A program made the position numbers and the translations under genes. A stretch of 45,484 bases of DNA from CALLPQ01 sp039819545 (GTDB taxonomy: Bacteria > Pseudomonadota > Alphaproteobacteria > Caulobacterales > Parvularculaceae): contig JBCBRS010000022.1 in assembly GCA_039819545.1 (NCBI GenBank), positions 1-45,484 on the forward strand. The letters run 5' to 3'. The notes under the pieces are model-generated. The model worked only from the letters and a program-made list of their open reading frames with translations. It was not told the DNA's origin and made no database searches. The first letter of the stretch is position 1. The number at the start of each line of letters is the position of its first letter. This document shows positions 6,970-15,506 of the stretch, piece after piece.

Positions 6970-8076
6970 TTATTTGCTTTCCATCGACACGACAATCGTA
7001 AAGCCAATCACCATAAACAGCGCGAGGGGGAAGAACGCGCCGAGGCTGGCCGGAAGGACACCGAGCTTGCCGAGGGCCAGGGAAATATTTTCCACTACGA
7101 AATAGCCGAACCCCAGGATCGACCCGTTGATCGCGCGCGCCAGCATAACACCGGAGCGATGCGCACCAAACCCGGCCATGGCGCCCAGAAGCGGCATAAT
7201 CAGCGTTGCGAGCGGGCGCGAAAACCGGCTGAGAAAGGATGTCATTTCAGAGCGATAATCGGCGTTATCGCGTTTGAGTTGATCAATCTTTGTCCATAGC
7301 TCCGACAGGCTTGTGCGATCCGGCTCCAACGACAAAGCGAAAAGAAAGTCAGGGCTAAAATTTGCGTCCCAGCGCAAGCTGTCTGAAAAGACAACGCTCT
7401 GGTCCCGCGCACTGCCGCGATTGACCTGATTGAACGTCCACTGACCATTCTGAAAGGTTGCCGAGCGTGCGCGCAGAACCTCGCGGGTCAAAGCGCCAAC
7501 CCGTTCGTAAACGGTCACATCGTTGAGGGTTGTAATGCCCTTATCCCGGTTGGCGGAGACCGCTTCGATAATGTCATCTTCGAATGTCAGGCGGATGTCC
7601 GTACGCACGCTATCGCCGGGGGGCAGGCTGGTTGCGTAATTGTTAGCCCGCCAGTAATTGAGCCGGTCAGCGGCCTCCACCGCGATCACTTCCTGAAACG
7701 CAAAATGGCAGAGCGCAATTCCGCCGCACACAAGCCCCACGGGAAAAAGAACCTTGTCGGCGGACATGCCCGCCGCGCGCATGACCGTAATCTCGCTGGT
7801 GAGCGCCAGGCTCGTTAAGGAAAAGACAATCGCCAAAAGCGCGGCAAACGGAATAAACTGGCTGACAATCTGAGGCAGTGCGTACCCCACATAACGCAAG
7901 AGAGAGAGCGGTGTTGCCCCCGGCGCAGCCAACACATCGTCGGAGTAATTCAACAGATCCAGCATCTGCCAGATCAGGGAGATCAGGACGAGCAACAGCA
8001 GAAACCGCGACAGAACGATTTTGCCCACATAGGCCGTGAAGACGCCATCGATGCCGCGGAGCCCAAAGCCGGTCAT
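6970..8076 (-). CDS. lptG: LPS export ABC transporter permease LptG
   Basis: A 368-residue YjgP/YjgQ-family permease. Three predicted membrane helices lie before residue about 130, then a periplasmic beta-jellyroll segment (about 135-265), then three more helices to the C-terminus, the LptG/LptF layout. With LptF it forms the inner-membrane half of the LptB2FG machine that extracts lipopolysaccharide and passes it to LptC. The start codon overlaps the stop of lptF by four bases, so translation is coupled. It is called LptG rather than LptF because it is the second gene of the pair and is the shorter protein (LptG is typically about 360 residues). lptA, lptB and lptC are not in the window. Confidence 0.94.
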   Translation of the reverse strand: MTGFGLRGIDGVFTAYVGKIVLSRFLLLLVLISLIWQMLDLLNYSDDVLAAPGATPLSLLRYVGYALPQIVSQFIPFAALLAIVFSLTSLALTSEITVMRAAGMSADKVLFPVGLVCGGIALCHFAFQEVIAVEAADRLNYWRANNYATSLPPGDSVRTDIRLTFEDDIIEAVSANRDKGITTLNDVTVYERVGALTREVLRARSATFQNGQWTFNQVNRGSARDQSVVFSDSLRWDANFSPDFLFALSLEPDRTSLSELWTKIDQLKRDNADYRSEMTSFLSRFSRPLATLIMPLLGAMAGFGAHRSGVMLARAINGSILGFGYFVVENISLALGKLGVLPASLGAFFPLALFMVIGFTIVVSMESK

Positions 8077-9341
8077 GAGCGCGGTCCCTCAGCGGCCGCT
8101 ACCGGCGATGTGGCCGGCGTGGTGGCGCCGGTTTGTATGCTGTCAGACAAGGAAACATCAAGGCCCCGACGAGGGCGCGCAGCGCTGGCGAGGCGGATCG
8201 GCGCGTTTTGCGCCCGTGCCATGAGCCGGGCATTCCGCGCGCTATCAATGGCATTGTTGTAGAGCATAAAGCTGATCACGGCGAAGATAATCAGTACACC
8301 CCATATGGCCACATAGGGCGAGGCATTACCCTCCGCCACAACAACCTGACCCCATTCCTCCACCACCTCATGATAGGCAATGAGCAGGGCAATGCCGATC
8401 AACGGTTTGGTGTTTGAGGCGCGGCGGCGCCCGGTCACCCCGGTGGCAAGCGCCAGAATGGGCAAGACCAGAAAGGCAATAGGCTGCATGATCCGCCAAT
8501 GGAAATCAGCGCGAAAAGCGTCATAGATGAGGGGGTTCGCATCGCGCCCCGCCCGCACCACGCGCCACAATTCGGTAAACGTTGCCTCCGTCGCGTCAGC
8601 ACCGCGCGCACGGAATTTTGCAATTGCGGGCAAGTCGAGCGTTAAATCAAACGCGTCAAAAGCCAGCGCCTGGATCCGCTCGCCATTGGGCGCGACGCGC
8701 ACATTCATGCCGTCTTTCAGTTCCAGATTGAGAACAGACAGGTCCGTCGACGCGGAAAGGGCACCAGTCTGCGCGGTGATTGTTTCCTTGCGGCCATTCT
8801 CCGCCGTGCGCTCCAGAAATATGTCAGTGGCTTTGCGCGTTTCCTTGTTGATGGCGCCCAGACGGATAACAACACCATCATCAAGTTCAATAAACTCACC
8901 GGGCTGAATGCGAATACCAAAGGCACCACTCGTCACGTCAAACCGGATTTGATCATATTTATAGCTGCCATAAGGCTGGATATAGCCCACCAGCAAAAAG
9001 TCGAAAATCAGCAGCAGGATCACCAGCCCGTAAATCGGGCGCAACAGGCGAGCAAAAGAGATACCGCTGGAGGACAGCGCATCAAGCTCGCTCGACAAGG
9101 AAAGCGTGCGAAAGGCCAGCATGATGCCGAGGAAAACACCGAGCGGCAGCGCCAGGCCCAGATAGTGTGGCACCAGATTGGCCATCATCCGCCAGACCAC
9201 ATCAACGGGCCCTTGCTCGGCAAGAACAAAATCGAACAGCCGAAGCATCTGTTCCAGCAGCAGCAGCATAGCCGCTACGCACAGAGCCAGCAGGAGCGGC
9301 GTCATCACGGCACGCAGGATGTAGCGATCGATCAGGCTCAT
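8073..9341 (-). CDS. lptF: LPS export ABC transporter permease LptF
   Basis: A 422-residue YjgP/YjgQ-family permease that begins MSLIDRYILR, the typical LptF start. N-terminal helices lie at about 13-35, 55-80 and 100-122 and include LSLSSELDALSSSGIS, the family's coupling-helix region. A periplasmic jellyroll and three C-terminal helices follow (about 285-365). About 60 extra residues after the last helix (PIRLASAARPRR onward) form a Ser/Thr/Ala-rich cytoplasmic tail and explain the extra length. It partners LptG, encoded immediately downstream with a four-base overlap, in LPS export. Confidence 0.94.
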   Translation of the reverse strand: MSLIDRYILRAVMTPLLLALCVAAMLLLLEQMLRLFDFVLAEQGPVDVVWRMMANLVPHYLGLALPLGVFLGIMLAFRTLSLSSELDALSSSGISFARLLRPIYGLVILLLIFDFLLVGYIQPYGSYKYDQIRFDVTSGAFGIRIQPGEFIELDDGVVIRLGAINKETRKATDIFLERTAENGRKETITAQTGALSASTDLSVLNLELKDGMNVRVAPNGERIQALAFDAFDLTLDLPAIAKFRARGADATEATFTELWRVVRAGRDANPLIYDAFRADFHWRIMQPIAFLVLPILALATGVTGRRRASNTKPLIGIALLIAYHEVVEEWGQVVVAEGNASPYVAIWGVLIIFAVISFMLYNNAIDSARNARLMARAQNAPIRLASAARPRRGLDVSLSDSIQTGATTPATSPVAAAEGPRS

Positions 9342-9455
9342 CGGTGGTTCGTTCTGATGCCTACAAAATTGCCCGTTCGGGGCCTTCAGTTGTGCCGGGA
9401 AGATGCCCGCAATTCAAGGGCTGCAAAAGACGCGCCGCCCCGCGCGACCCTATGG

Positions 9456-10715
9456 TCACGAGTGCGAAAACGCCGCAATCGCCGCGCGGTAGTTCTCCAC
9501 CAGACCGCCAAGAATTTCATCCCAGTTAAAGCCGTCTGCCACCTGCCGCGCAGCCGCGCCATAAGCCGCACGCATTTGGGCATTCTCGGCGAGTGTACGC
9601 AACGGTTCCGTCAGCCCGGCCACGGTTGGCGGACCGAGGAGTCCGGTTTTTTCATCCTCAATCAGCGACACACTGCCGGACGCGCGCGCGCAAACCGTGG
9701 GCAGGCCAGACGCCATGGCCTCCAGCGTCACATTACCGAACGTCTCGGTTATGGACGGGTTCAAAAAAATATCTGCGTTGGCGTAACCGCGCGCGAGGTC
9801 AGCCCCGCCCTGATACCCCAGAAAAACACTGTCATCGGGCAGCAGGTTTTCGAACCGGGCGCGCTCAGGCCCGTCGCCGATAATCAGAGCGCGCAGATTG
9901 GGGTTTGCCTCGCGAACAGCACCGACGGTCTTCGCAAAAACCTCCAGCCCTTTTTCCAGTACGATGCGCCCCACAAACAGCACCGCCACATGATCGGGGC
10001 CAAGCCCGTGCCCGGCCCGCCAGCTCTCATCGCGCTTTTGCGGCGTGAATAACGCCCCGTCGACCCCGCGCGTCCACAATCGGATATCCTCGCCGATACG
10101 ATCCGCCCGCAGAGCATCACCCATGGACATGGAGGGTACATAAACATGCTCACACCGGCCATAAAAACTGCGCATGAGATTGAGAAATACAGGCTGTAAA
10201 AAACCCGCACCATAATATTGCAAATAGGTATCGAACCGGGTGTGAAAGGACGCCACCGCCGGGATGGCGTTTTGGTTGGCATATTTCAGGGCGGAAAAGC
10301 CCAACCGGTCCGGGGCCGACAGATGGATCAGGTCAGGCTTGAAATCGGCAAGGATGTCGCGGGCTGTCCCCACGGGCTTGCCATCGCAAAGCAACCCCTC
10401 CGCAGGCGGATTAGTGACCCGTTCAATCGGGGCATCAATGGAGCGCGCCAGACGATATTCGCCGCGCCCCGGAATAGCAATGGACGGCACGCCAACCAGG
10501 GTACCGGTTGGTGTGATAGCCGGCGCCGGGATTTCCGGCGCAAAGACACGCACATCATGCCCCTGTTCCAACAGATAGCCCACGAGCCGGTTGAGCGCCT
10601 TTACCGGGCCATCAACCACATTGTTATAGTTGCCGGAAAAAAGCGCAATCCGCAGGGGTTTATCGGACCCAGCATGATGAAGCGGGGAAACACTAGATGT
10701 GGAAACATCGGACAC
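9456..10715 (-). CDS. Glycosyltransferase family 4 (GT-B fold)
   Basis: A 419-residue retaining glycosyltransferase. The N-terminal acceptor domain starts RIALFSGNYNNVVDGP and contains a SFHTRFDTYLQYY segment; the C-terminal donor domain has LFVGRIVLEKGLE and the EX7E motif (E-TFGNVTL-E) within NPSITETFGNVTLEAM. This looks like the group containing MgtA-type glycolipid mannosyl/glycosyltransferases and plant SQD2, so a diacylglycerol or lipid acceptor is plausible but not shown. The start is a GTG at 10715 without a strong ribosome-binding site, so the N-terminus is uncertain by perhaps 15 residues. It lies 114 bases upstream of lptF on the same strand, consistent with an envelope role. Confidence 0.9.
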   Translation of the reverse strand: MSDVSTSSVSPLHHAGSDKPLRIALFSGNYNNVVDGPVKALNRLVGYLLEQGHDVRVFAPEIPAPAITPTGTLVGVPSIAIPGRGEYRLARSIDAPIERVTNPPAEGLLCDGKPVGTARDILADFKPDLIHLSAPDRLGFSALKYANQNAIPAVASFHTRFDTYLQYYGAGFLQPVFLNLMRSFYGRCEHVYVPSMSMGDALRADRIGEDIRLWTRGVDGALFTPQKRDESWRAGHGLGPDHVAVLFVGRIVLEKGLEVFAKTVGAVREANPNLRALIIGDGPERARFENLLPDDSVFLGYQGGADLARGYANADIFLNPSITETFGNVTLEAMASGLPTVCARASGSVSLIEDEKTGLLGPPTVAGLTEPLRTLAENAQMRAAYGAAARQVADGFNWDEILGGLVENYRAAIAAFSHS

Positions 10716-10774
10716 AGAGTAATGGCCTTATTCGTTGAGCGTATAGAATGGAGTTTGCAACAGACAGAGGCACT

Positions 10775-11548
10775 CTATGACCGCGCGCCAAAATCCGCGT
10801 TCGCCATGGCAAGACCCATAGCCTTCACAACAATTTCGATCTGCCGCCCAACCTCATCAACCGGTTGCATCAAAAAACCATCGGCCACGGCCATAGTAAC
10901 AATACCGTGTACGGATGCCCAAAGAGCACGGGTGGCAGTGGCGCGCACCTGCGGGTCGTGCGCACCCGGAAAAACGGAGATGGCGTCTTCGATCACGTCA
11001 AATAAAGCCTCTTCTTTTGCCGCATACCAGGCGGGCGGGGCGGCCTTTCGGCTGCGGTTAAAGGCCAGCGTTGATTGCCAGATGCCCTGATGCTCCACCA
11101 CGAATTCCAGATAGGCCCGGGCCAGTGCGAGCATTTGATCGATCGGCGCCGCGCCGGCTGCTCGTGCACCATCAAGCGCCGCCTGCTCACTGGCCAGCAA
11201 TCGGTCATAGGTCTCGCCATTGACGATGCGCACCAGCTCATCGAGGTCATCAAAAAGATTGTAAATTGACCCAACCGATATCCCCGCCTCATTGGCAATA
11301 TAGCGCGCCTTGACGCTATCGATGCCGCCTTTTTCCATGGCGCGCCGGGCCGCCGTAATGACCTTATCGCGCACCTTGGGGTCGAAGCCCTTGCGGCCTG
11401 ACTTTGCGGTCGTACCATTTGGCGCTGCAGTCCCTATGGCGGCCGCCGCTTCGGCCGACGCCGGCGCCACTGAAGGATCAGCCTGAGCATCGGTGTGCGA
11501 CGCAGGCTTGGCTGGGGTTAGGGCCGATATGGGCGTTTGCGCACTCAT
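10775..11548 (-). CDS. TetR/AcrR regulator with WHG-type C-terminal domain
   Basis: A 257-residue regulator. Residues 1-52 are a low-complexity Ala/Pro/Thr tail, unusual for the family. The helix-turn-helix follows at about 60-108 (KARYIANEAGISVGSIYNLF). The C-terminal part contains ALWASVHGIVTM, the WHG-type motif of TetR_C_13-like regulators. It is divergent from the pspA-like gene across 252 bases that hold three ATGAAC-N3-GTTCAT-type palindromes, almost certainly its operators. The most likely job is repression of the pspA-yiaAB pair and of itself. The ligand is unknown. The glycosyltransferase gene starts 59 bases downstream on the same strand and could be co-transcribed. Confidence 0.92.
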   Translation of the reverse strand: MSAQTPISALTPAKPASHTDAQADPSVAPASAEAAAAIGTAAPNGTTAKSGRKGFDPKVRDKVITAARRAMEKGGIDSVKARYIANEAGISVGSIYNLFDDLDELVRIVNGETYDRLLASEQAALDGARAAGAAPIDQMLALARAYLEFVVEHQGIWQSTLAFNRSRKAAPPAWYAAKEEALFDVIEDAISVFPGAHDPQVRATATRALWASVHGIVTMAVADGFLMQPVDEVGRQIEIVVKAMGLAMANADFGARS

Positions 11549-11641
11549 CTGGGAATGACCTTCTTACTGTTTCCGCGACCGAAATGAACGCCGCTAGCGC
11601 GGGCCATAGATGGTTACCACACATCGCCAGGCTTGGAAAAT

Positions 11642-11711
11642 ATGAACCTTGTTCATTTATAGACTTGAACAAAGTTCATTTTCCCGCTATCTAGAAATGA
11701 ACGCCGTTCAT
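11642..11711. promoter_or_regulatory. Three palindromic operators around the pspA-like promoter
   Basis: Sites: ATGAAC-CTT-GTTCAT (11642-11656), TGAAC-AAA-GTTCA (11666-11678) and ATGAAC-GCC-GTTCAT (11697-11711). A half-site ATGAAC at 11584-11589 may be a fourth. A near-consensus promoter, TTGAAC (11665-11670), 17 bp, TATCTA (11688-11693), reads toward the pspA-like gene. The second site overlaps its -35 and spacer and the third covers the start point, a repressor layout. The palindromes are seen directly; assignment to the adjacent TetR protein is inferred. Confidence 0.85.
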
Positions 11712-11800
11712 ATTCGCTCTCACCACGAGCGGCGTTTGCTTGACCATCGCTGAACCAAGACTGACCCCCTGCCGCACAAGGCAGCAAAATGGAGACGACC

Positions 11801-12610
11801 ATGTGGAAGACGTTGAGAACGATCATGCTTGGCCGCTCGGCCCGGGCAGAGGAGAAACTGCAGACCGACCACGCGCCGCTTATCCTTGAGCAGAAAATCC
11901 GCGAGGCCGAGGCCGGTCACGGGCAAGCGAAACGCGCCCTCGCCCAGGCCATTGCCCAGGCGAAACGCGAGCGCGCAACCCTGATGGGGTTGGAAAGCCG
12001 CATTGCCGATTTAACCGGGCGCGTGCGCATGGCGTTGAGCCAACATAAAGAAGCGCTGGCGCAGGATGCGGCAAAATTGCTGGCCGATCTGGAAAATGAA
12101 CAGAAGGTCCGTACACAGAGCCTGACCAAAGCCGAAGAGCGGGCAGAACGCCTGCGTCTTGCCATTGAGAAGACGGACCGACGGCTAATCGAGTTGCAAC
12201 AGGGATTACTAACCGCGAAATCTATCGACACCGAGCGCCGCGCCACGGCCACCATCAAAGGCACGCTAAGCGCCAATACCGCCATCGCCGAGGGTGAAGC
12301 CGTGTTGGACCGTTTGCTGGCAAGCGATGATCCGATTGCGCAGATTGAGGCGCTGGAAACCATCGAAGGCGATCTATCGGGCACCACCCTCATGGACCGA
12401 TTGGCTGCCGAAGGGATTGGCCCCGCAGAGCGTACCCGGGCCGAAGATGTCCTGACCCGGATTAAATCAACACTGTCGGTGCAGGTCGCGGATATGATCG
12501 ACAAAGCCGATACGGTGACAACCGCGCTCCATGAAGCTGCTGATCAGGCCGTGGAAACCGCCCTCGATGGAGCTGCCGCCGCCGTCACCCCCGACCCTCA
12601 AACCTCATAA
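11801..12610 (+). CDS. PspA/IM30-family protein
   Basis: A 269-residue protein that begins MWKTLRTIMLGRSARAEEKL, like the short amphipathic N-terminal helix of PspA/IM30. A long, highly charged alpha-helical coiled coil follows from about residue 25 to 150 (AEAGHGQAKRALAQAIAQ), then a second helical region. Family members coat and stabilise stressed inner membranes and can form ESCRT-III-like assemblies. I prefer the ATG at 11801 because GGAGACGA sits just upstream; an ATG at 11789 is in frame but weaker. The next gene encodes a YiaA/YiaB-type membrane protein. Unlike E. coli pspA there is no PspF/sigma-54 context; control by the divergent TetR is indicated instead. Its closest relatives may be the YjfJ branch. 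Confidence 0.82.
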   Translation: MWKTLRTIMLGRSARAEEKLQTDHAPLILEQKIREAEAGHGQAKRALAQAIAQAKRERATLMGLESRIADLTGRVRMALSQHKEALAQDAAKLLADLENEQKVRTQSLTKAEERAERLRLAIEKTDRRLIELQQGLLTAKSIDTERRATATIKGTLSANTAIAEGEAVLDRLLASDDPIAQIEALETIEGDLSGTTLMDRLAAEGIGPAERTRAEDVLTRIKSTLSVQVADMIDKADTVTTALHEAADQAVETALDGAAAAVTPDPQTS

Positions 12611-12651
12611 CACCATACTTTCTAAAACCCAGCCGTATAAGGAGTATCATC

Positions 12652-12915
12652 ATGCTGGACCATTCAAAAACCTGGATTAACTTTAACTATCTGTGCGTCT
12701 TCCTCGCCTATGGCATGCTCGGCACATCGCTCTTCCTCATGCCGGTCAATCTCGCCACGAAAGGATATCTCGGTATGGGGATCATCTTCCTGTCCGGCTC
12801 CCTCGTGACCTTGGTAAAAACCCTCCATGATCTGCGCATCCAGACCGATGTGACAACCAAGATTGAGCGCGCCAAGCAGGACAAGCTACTGCAGGAGTTC
12901 GTTGCTCAAAATTAG
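12652..12915 (+). CDS. YiaA/YiaB-family two-helix inner-membrane protein
   Basis: An 87-residue protein with two predicted membrane helices at about residues 11-31 (NYLCVFLAYGMLGTSLFLM) and 38-56, joined by a short PVNLATKGYLGMG loop, and a charged C-terminal helix (IERAKQDKLLQEF). The pattern W-x-N/x-Y-x2-F-x3-L-x4-G and the GYxxMG step match the YiaAB two-helix domain. It follows the pspA-like gene by 41 bases with AAGGAG upstream, so the two form an operon. Its function is unknown. Context suggests a membrane partner or anchor for the PspA-like protein. Confidence 0.83.
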   Translation: MLDHSKTWINFNYLCVFLAYGMLGTSLFLMPVNLATKGYLGMGIIFLSGSLVTLVKTLHDLRIQTDVTTKIERAKQDKLLQEFVAQN

Positions 12916-12986
12916 GGGAGGATGCCAACGAACCATAGCCCCGGGTTCAACTCGAAACCTGTTTTCTCAAACACAAATGGGTTGAG

Positions 12987-13024
12987 CCCCCCGGGCCCTT
13001 GTTACCTTCAGGGGCGCCGGGGGG
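12987..13024 (+). terminator. GC-rich hairpin after the pspA-yiaAB unit
   Basis: CCCCCCGG (12987-12994) pairs with CCGGGGGG (13017-13024), with further partial pairing inside. It lies 70 bases beyond the YiaAB stop and between convergent genes. No T-run follows, so it is either a weak terminator or a stabilising 3' structure. Confidence 0.45.
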
Positions 13025-13048
13025 AGGGATATGGCGCACATTTCTACG

Positions 13049-13080
13049 TTTAGAGACCGTATTCTCTGGCGAGCAAAAGC
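13049..13080 (+). repeat. Possible decayed copy of the palindromic repeat
   Basis: TTAGAGACCGTATTC followed by a TCTGGCGAGC-like stretch closely resembles the left end of copy B (TTAGAAACCGTATTC, then CCGGGCAAGC, at 241-265). Similarity fades within about 35 bases and ends right at the stop codon of the asmA-like gene. It is probably a truncated or degraded relative; chance is not excluded over this short length. Confidence 0.4.
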
Positions 13081-13081
13081 C

Positions 13082-15193
13082 CTATTGGTTCCCGTCGGAC
13101 CCACCATCATCTTCTTTGGTCTCTTCGTTTTTCTTTCGCCCACCAAACAGCGATCCGATGGCGGATTTGGCTGCATCTTCGACAGCATCTTCCACCGACC
13201 CTTCCGTAGACTGATCTGTGGTGCCATCAAGAGCATTTGCATCAGCGCCGCCGCCGACAGCACGGTCAAGCACACTGTCGAGGAGGCCACCGGCGGGACT
13301 GTCTTTCAGTTGATCGCCAACCGCGCCGTCAATCACGCCGCGCAATTGTTGACCGGCCTGCCCTTTCAAAAGCGCAGCGATATCAACACCAACCTTGGGT
13401 TGAGAGAAAGTGCCGGTGATCCGTACAGGCACAGATATACCCCCGCCACCGGAGCCATCGCTATTGAGGGAGGCCGCAGGCGTCAGACGCAGGTCAAGGG
13501 TTTGCTTTGGCAGATTGATGGTGCCAGAGCCCTTCATTTGCATCACCGGCGACACAAGATCGACGGTCGGGGCCGTCACGATCCCATTATCCATGGTGAA
13601 GTTCGACAGGAAGGTACTAAAGTCAGTTGCTTCGTCAGTTCCCTGAACGGTAGCGATCGCCGATGTAACAGCAGCAGGATCAATCCCCTGTTGGAAACTG
13701 GCGGCGGTGCGTGCCAGCTTTGCCAGATTAATCCCCTTCAGCGCACCATCAATGACGTCGAAACCACCCTTGCCATCAAGGGTGCGCATGATTGCCGCCT
13801 GACTGGCACCGCTGGCCGAAAAGTTAAAGGTGAACCCGCCAAGGCCGAGGATATTGCGGGTGTTCAAAACGTCAGCGGAGAATGGCTCCGCGTCAACTTT
13901 TTTCATTTTGAAGTTACCGGCAAAGGACGGTGCGCGCCCGCGCGCATTGACCACCAGACGCCCCGACCCATTGCCGTTATACATGGCAAGTTCCGGAATG
14001 TCCGCTGTCATGCGACCATTATCGATAACAACGGTCATCCGGCTTTCGCCAAATTGCATAGTGTTCAGATAAACCGTCTTTGCACTGACATTAAGATCTG
14101 CATCTATAGTGCGCAGGCTGGTAAAATCCATGGCCTCTTCGGACCAGGCGGGAAAACCCGACTGCGTGGTGGCGGGCGGGGGCATATAGGGGCGTAGATC
14201 CAGCGCCTCGGTCGTGAGTGTGCCCGTTGCCTTTGGCCGCGCACCACCCGTTTTTAATCGTAAATCACCGGCGGCCTTGATTTCATCAAACGTGATTTTC
14301 GCGCCGGTCAACCGCAGATCATCGGGCGCACCGGCTAGCGTACCCTTCACACTAAACCGGTCGAAACCGGGCGCATCGGGCAAGGGCGTGCCCATCAGCG
14401 CGGCGAATTGCGAAAGGTTCGGGGCATCAAAATTTACCGTACCCGCCAAGGCCACGGATTTATCCGAAGGCGTCACATCAAGATCACCGCCCATGGCGGT
14501 ATCGCCAAGATCGAGTGAAAACTTCAGATCTGTCTTCGCTTGACGCAGATAATCGCCGGGCGTTGTCATGACGAGATCAAGTTTGGCCGGCGTATCCTGA
14601 AAAATAAGGGTACCTTGCGCCGTGAGCGGCGTATTCAGGCTTTTAAGCCTAACCGCCACATCAATATCTTTCATGGCAAACGACTGGCCCGCCGCAGCAT
14701 CCTTATAGGTCGCTGCACCGTCTACGATTCGCACATCGCCCAGACGGATGTCCTTGATACTTTCGCCATCGCCAGCAGGTTTATCATCCGCACGCGGCGC
14801 ATTCTCGCCCACAAAATCCCAATTGACGGCGCCGTTCTTCTTTTTCTCCAGATTGATCGTCGGCTCGGTAAGCACAAACCGGGTAATCTCAACCTCGCGT
14901 GAAAAAAGCGGGAATAGCTTTACGCCAATATCTGCGCGCTCCACCCGCGCCAGATAGGGTGAAGCGAACCCGTCCGGATTATCGATCTGTAATTGGGTCA
15001 CCTTAAACGCCGTCGTCGGTATAAGACGGATACTGATATCATCGCCAAACGTGACAGGCCGACCAAGCTTTGCGGAGGCCTGTTTTTCGATTTCCGCTTT
15101 ATAGGTGCTGGCCGGGATCAATTGCGGCACGATGAGCGCGACCGCGACGACGACCGCGACAAAAGTCGCCAGAACAAAAACGATTTTTTTCAT
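13082..15193 (-). CDS. AsmA-family envelope protein
   Basis: A 703-residue protein from the ATG at 15193, which has GGAAAGGGA upstream; a TTG eighteen bases earlier is less likely. One N-terminal membrane helix (about residues 5-25) is followed by the AsmA N-terminal motif (KLGRPVTFGDDISIRLIPTT) and long repeated beta-rich segments, then the AsmA_2-type C-terminal region (FNFSASGASQAAIMRTLDGKG; GSGTINLPKQTLDLRL). The last 40 residues are a charged Lys/Glu/Asp tail. Related AsmA-like proteins are periplasm-spanning bridges implicated in phospholipid transport to the outer membrane. Which paralogue this is cannot be told here. It is convergent with the pspA-yiaAB unit and divergent from recA. 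Confidence 0.9.
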   Translation of the reverse strand: MKKIVFVLATFVAVVVAVALIVPQLIPASTYKAEIEKQASAKLGRPVTFGDDISIRLIPTTAFKVTQLQIDNPDGFASPYLARVERADIGVKLFPLFSREVEITRFVLTEPTINLEKKKNGAVNWDFVGENAPRADDKPAGDGESIKDIRLGDVRIVDGAATYKDAAAGQSFAMKDIDVAVRLKSLNTPLTAQGTLIFQDTPAKLDLVMTTPGDYLRQAKTDLKFSLDLGDTAMGGDLDVTPSDKSVALAGTVNFDAPNLSQFAALMGTPLPDAPGFDRFSVKGTLAGAPDDLRLTGAKITFDEIKAAGDLRLKTGGARPKATGTLTTEALDLRPYMPPPATTQSGFPAWSEEAMDFTSLRTIDADLNVSAKTVYLNTMQFGESRMTVVIDNGRMTADIPELAMYNGNGSGRLVVNARGRAPSFAGNFKMKKVDAEPFSADVLNTRNILGLGGFTFNFSASGASQAAIMRTLDGKGGFDVIDGALKGINLAKLARTAASFQQGIDPAAVTSAIATVQGTDEATDFSTFLSNFTMDNGIVTAPTVDLVSPVMQMKGSGTINLPKQTLDLRLTPAASLNSDGSGGGGISVPVRITGTFSQPKVGVDIAALLKGQAGQQLRGVIDGAVGDQLKDSPAGGLLDSVLDRAVGGGADANALDGTTDQSTEGSVEDAVEDAAKSAIGSLFGGRKKNEETKEDDGGSDGNQ

Positions 15194-15506
15194 CGGATTA
15201 TCCCTTTCCAAAGGATCAGCGGGGCCGGTTACCGGCTTTCATGGTCCAAATGCGCATAGCCACCGGGCAGACAGAACGCGCAAGTGAGGCGAAAAGTTCT
15301 GGCGCAAGGCTTACGCCGATCCCTTAGCCGAACAAAGTCCACCCCCCTTCTTTTGCACCTAAAATTAAGGCCATCATTTGACGCACCGCGAGAGACCGTG
15401 AACGAGAAGAATCAGCGCAACATCACCATCAACATGATGGTTAACAGCAGACAGAACAAAAATAGAATAAATTCATTTATCAAGCAAAATCAATCGGATA
15501 AGGCGC
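15194..15506. other. Intergenic region between asmA-like gene and recA
   Basis: I see no coding region here. There is a small palindrome GCCGG-TTA-CCGGC just upstream of the asmA-like gene and a hairpin CCATCA-N3-TGATGG at about 15427-15441. The right half is AT-rich. A GAAC-N7-GAAT at 15454-15468 is one base from the alphaproteobacterial LexA consensus but lies well upstream of the promoter and may be chance. Confidence 0.4.

Noticed and set aside
8949..10052. Long plus-strand frame of 367 codons
   Set aside because: It spans the antisense of lptF and the glycosyltransferase, both strongly recognised; its translation is rich in His, Gln and Arg as expected for a shadow.
13031..14197. Long plus-strand frame of 388 codons
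   Set aside because: It is the antisense of the AsmA-family gene, which has a signal helix and family motifs.
15454..15468. GAAC-N7-GAAT as a second LexA box upstream of recA
   Set aside because: One mismatch in an AT-rich stretch and about 50 bases upstream of the -35, so chance is likely; kept only as a note in the intergenic entry.
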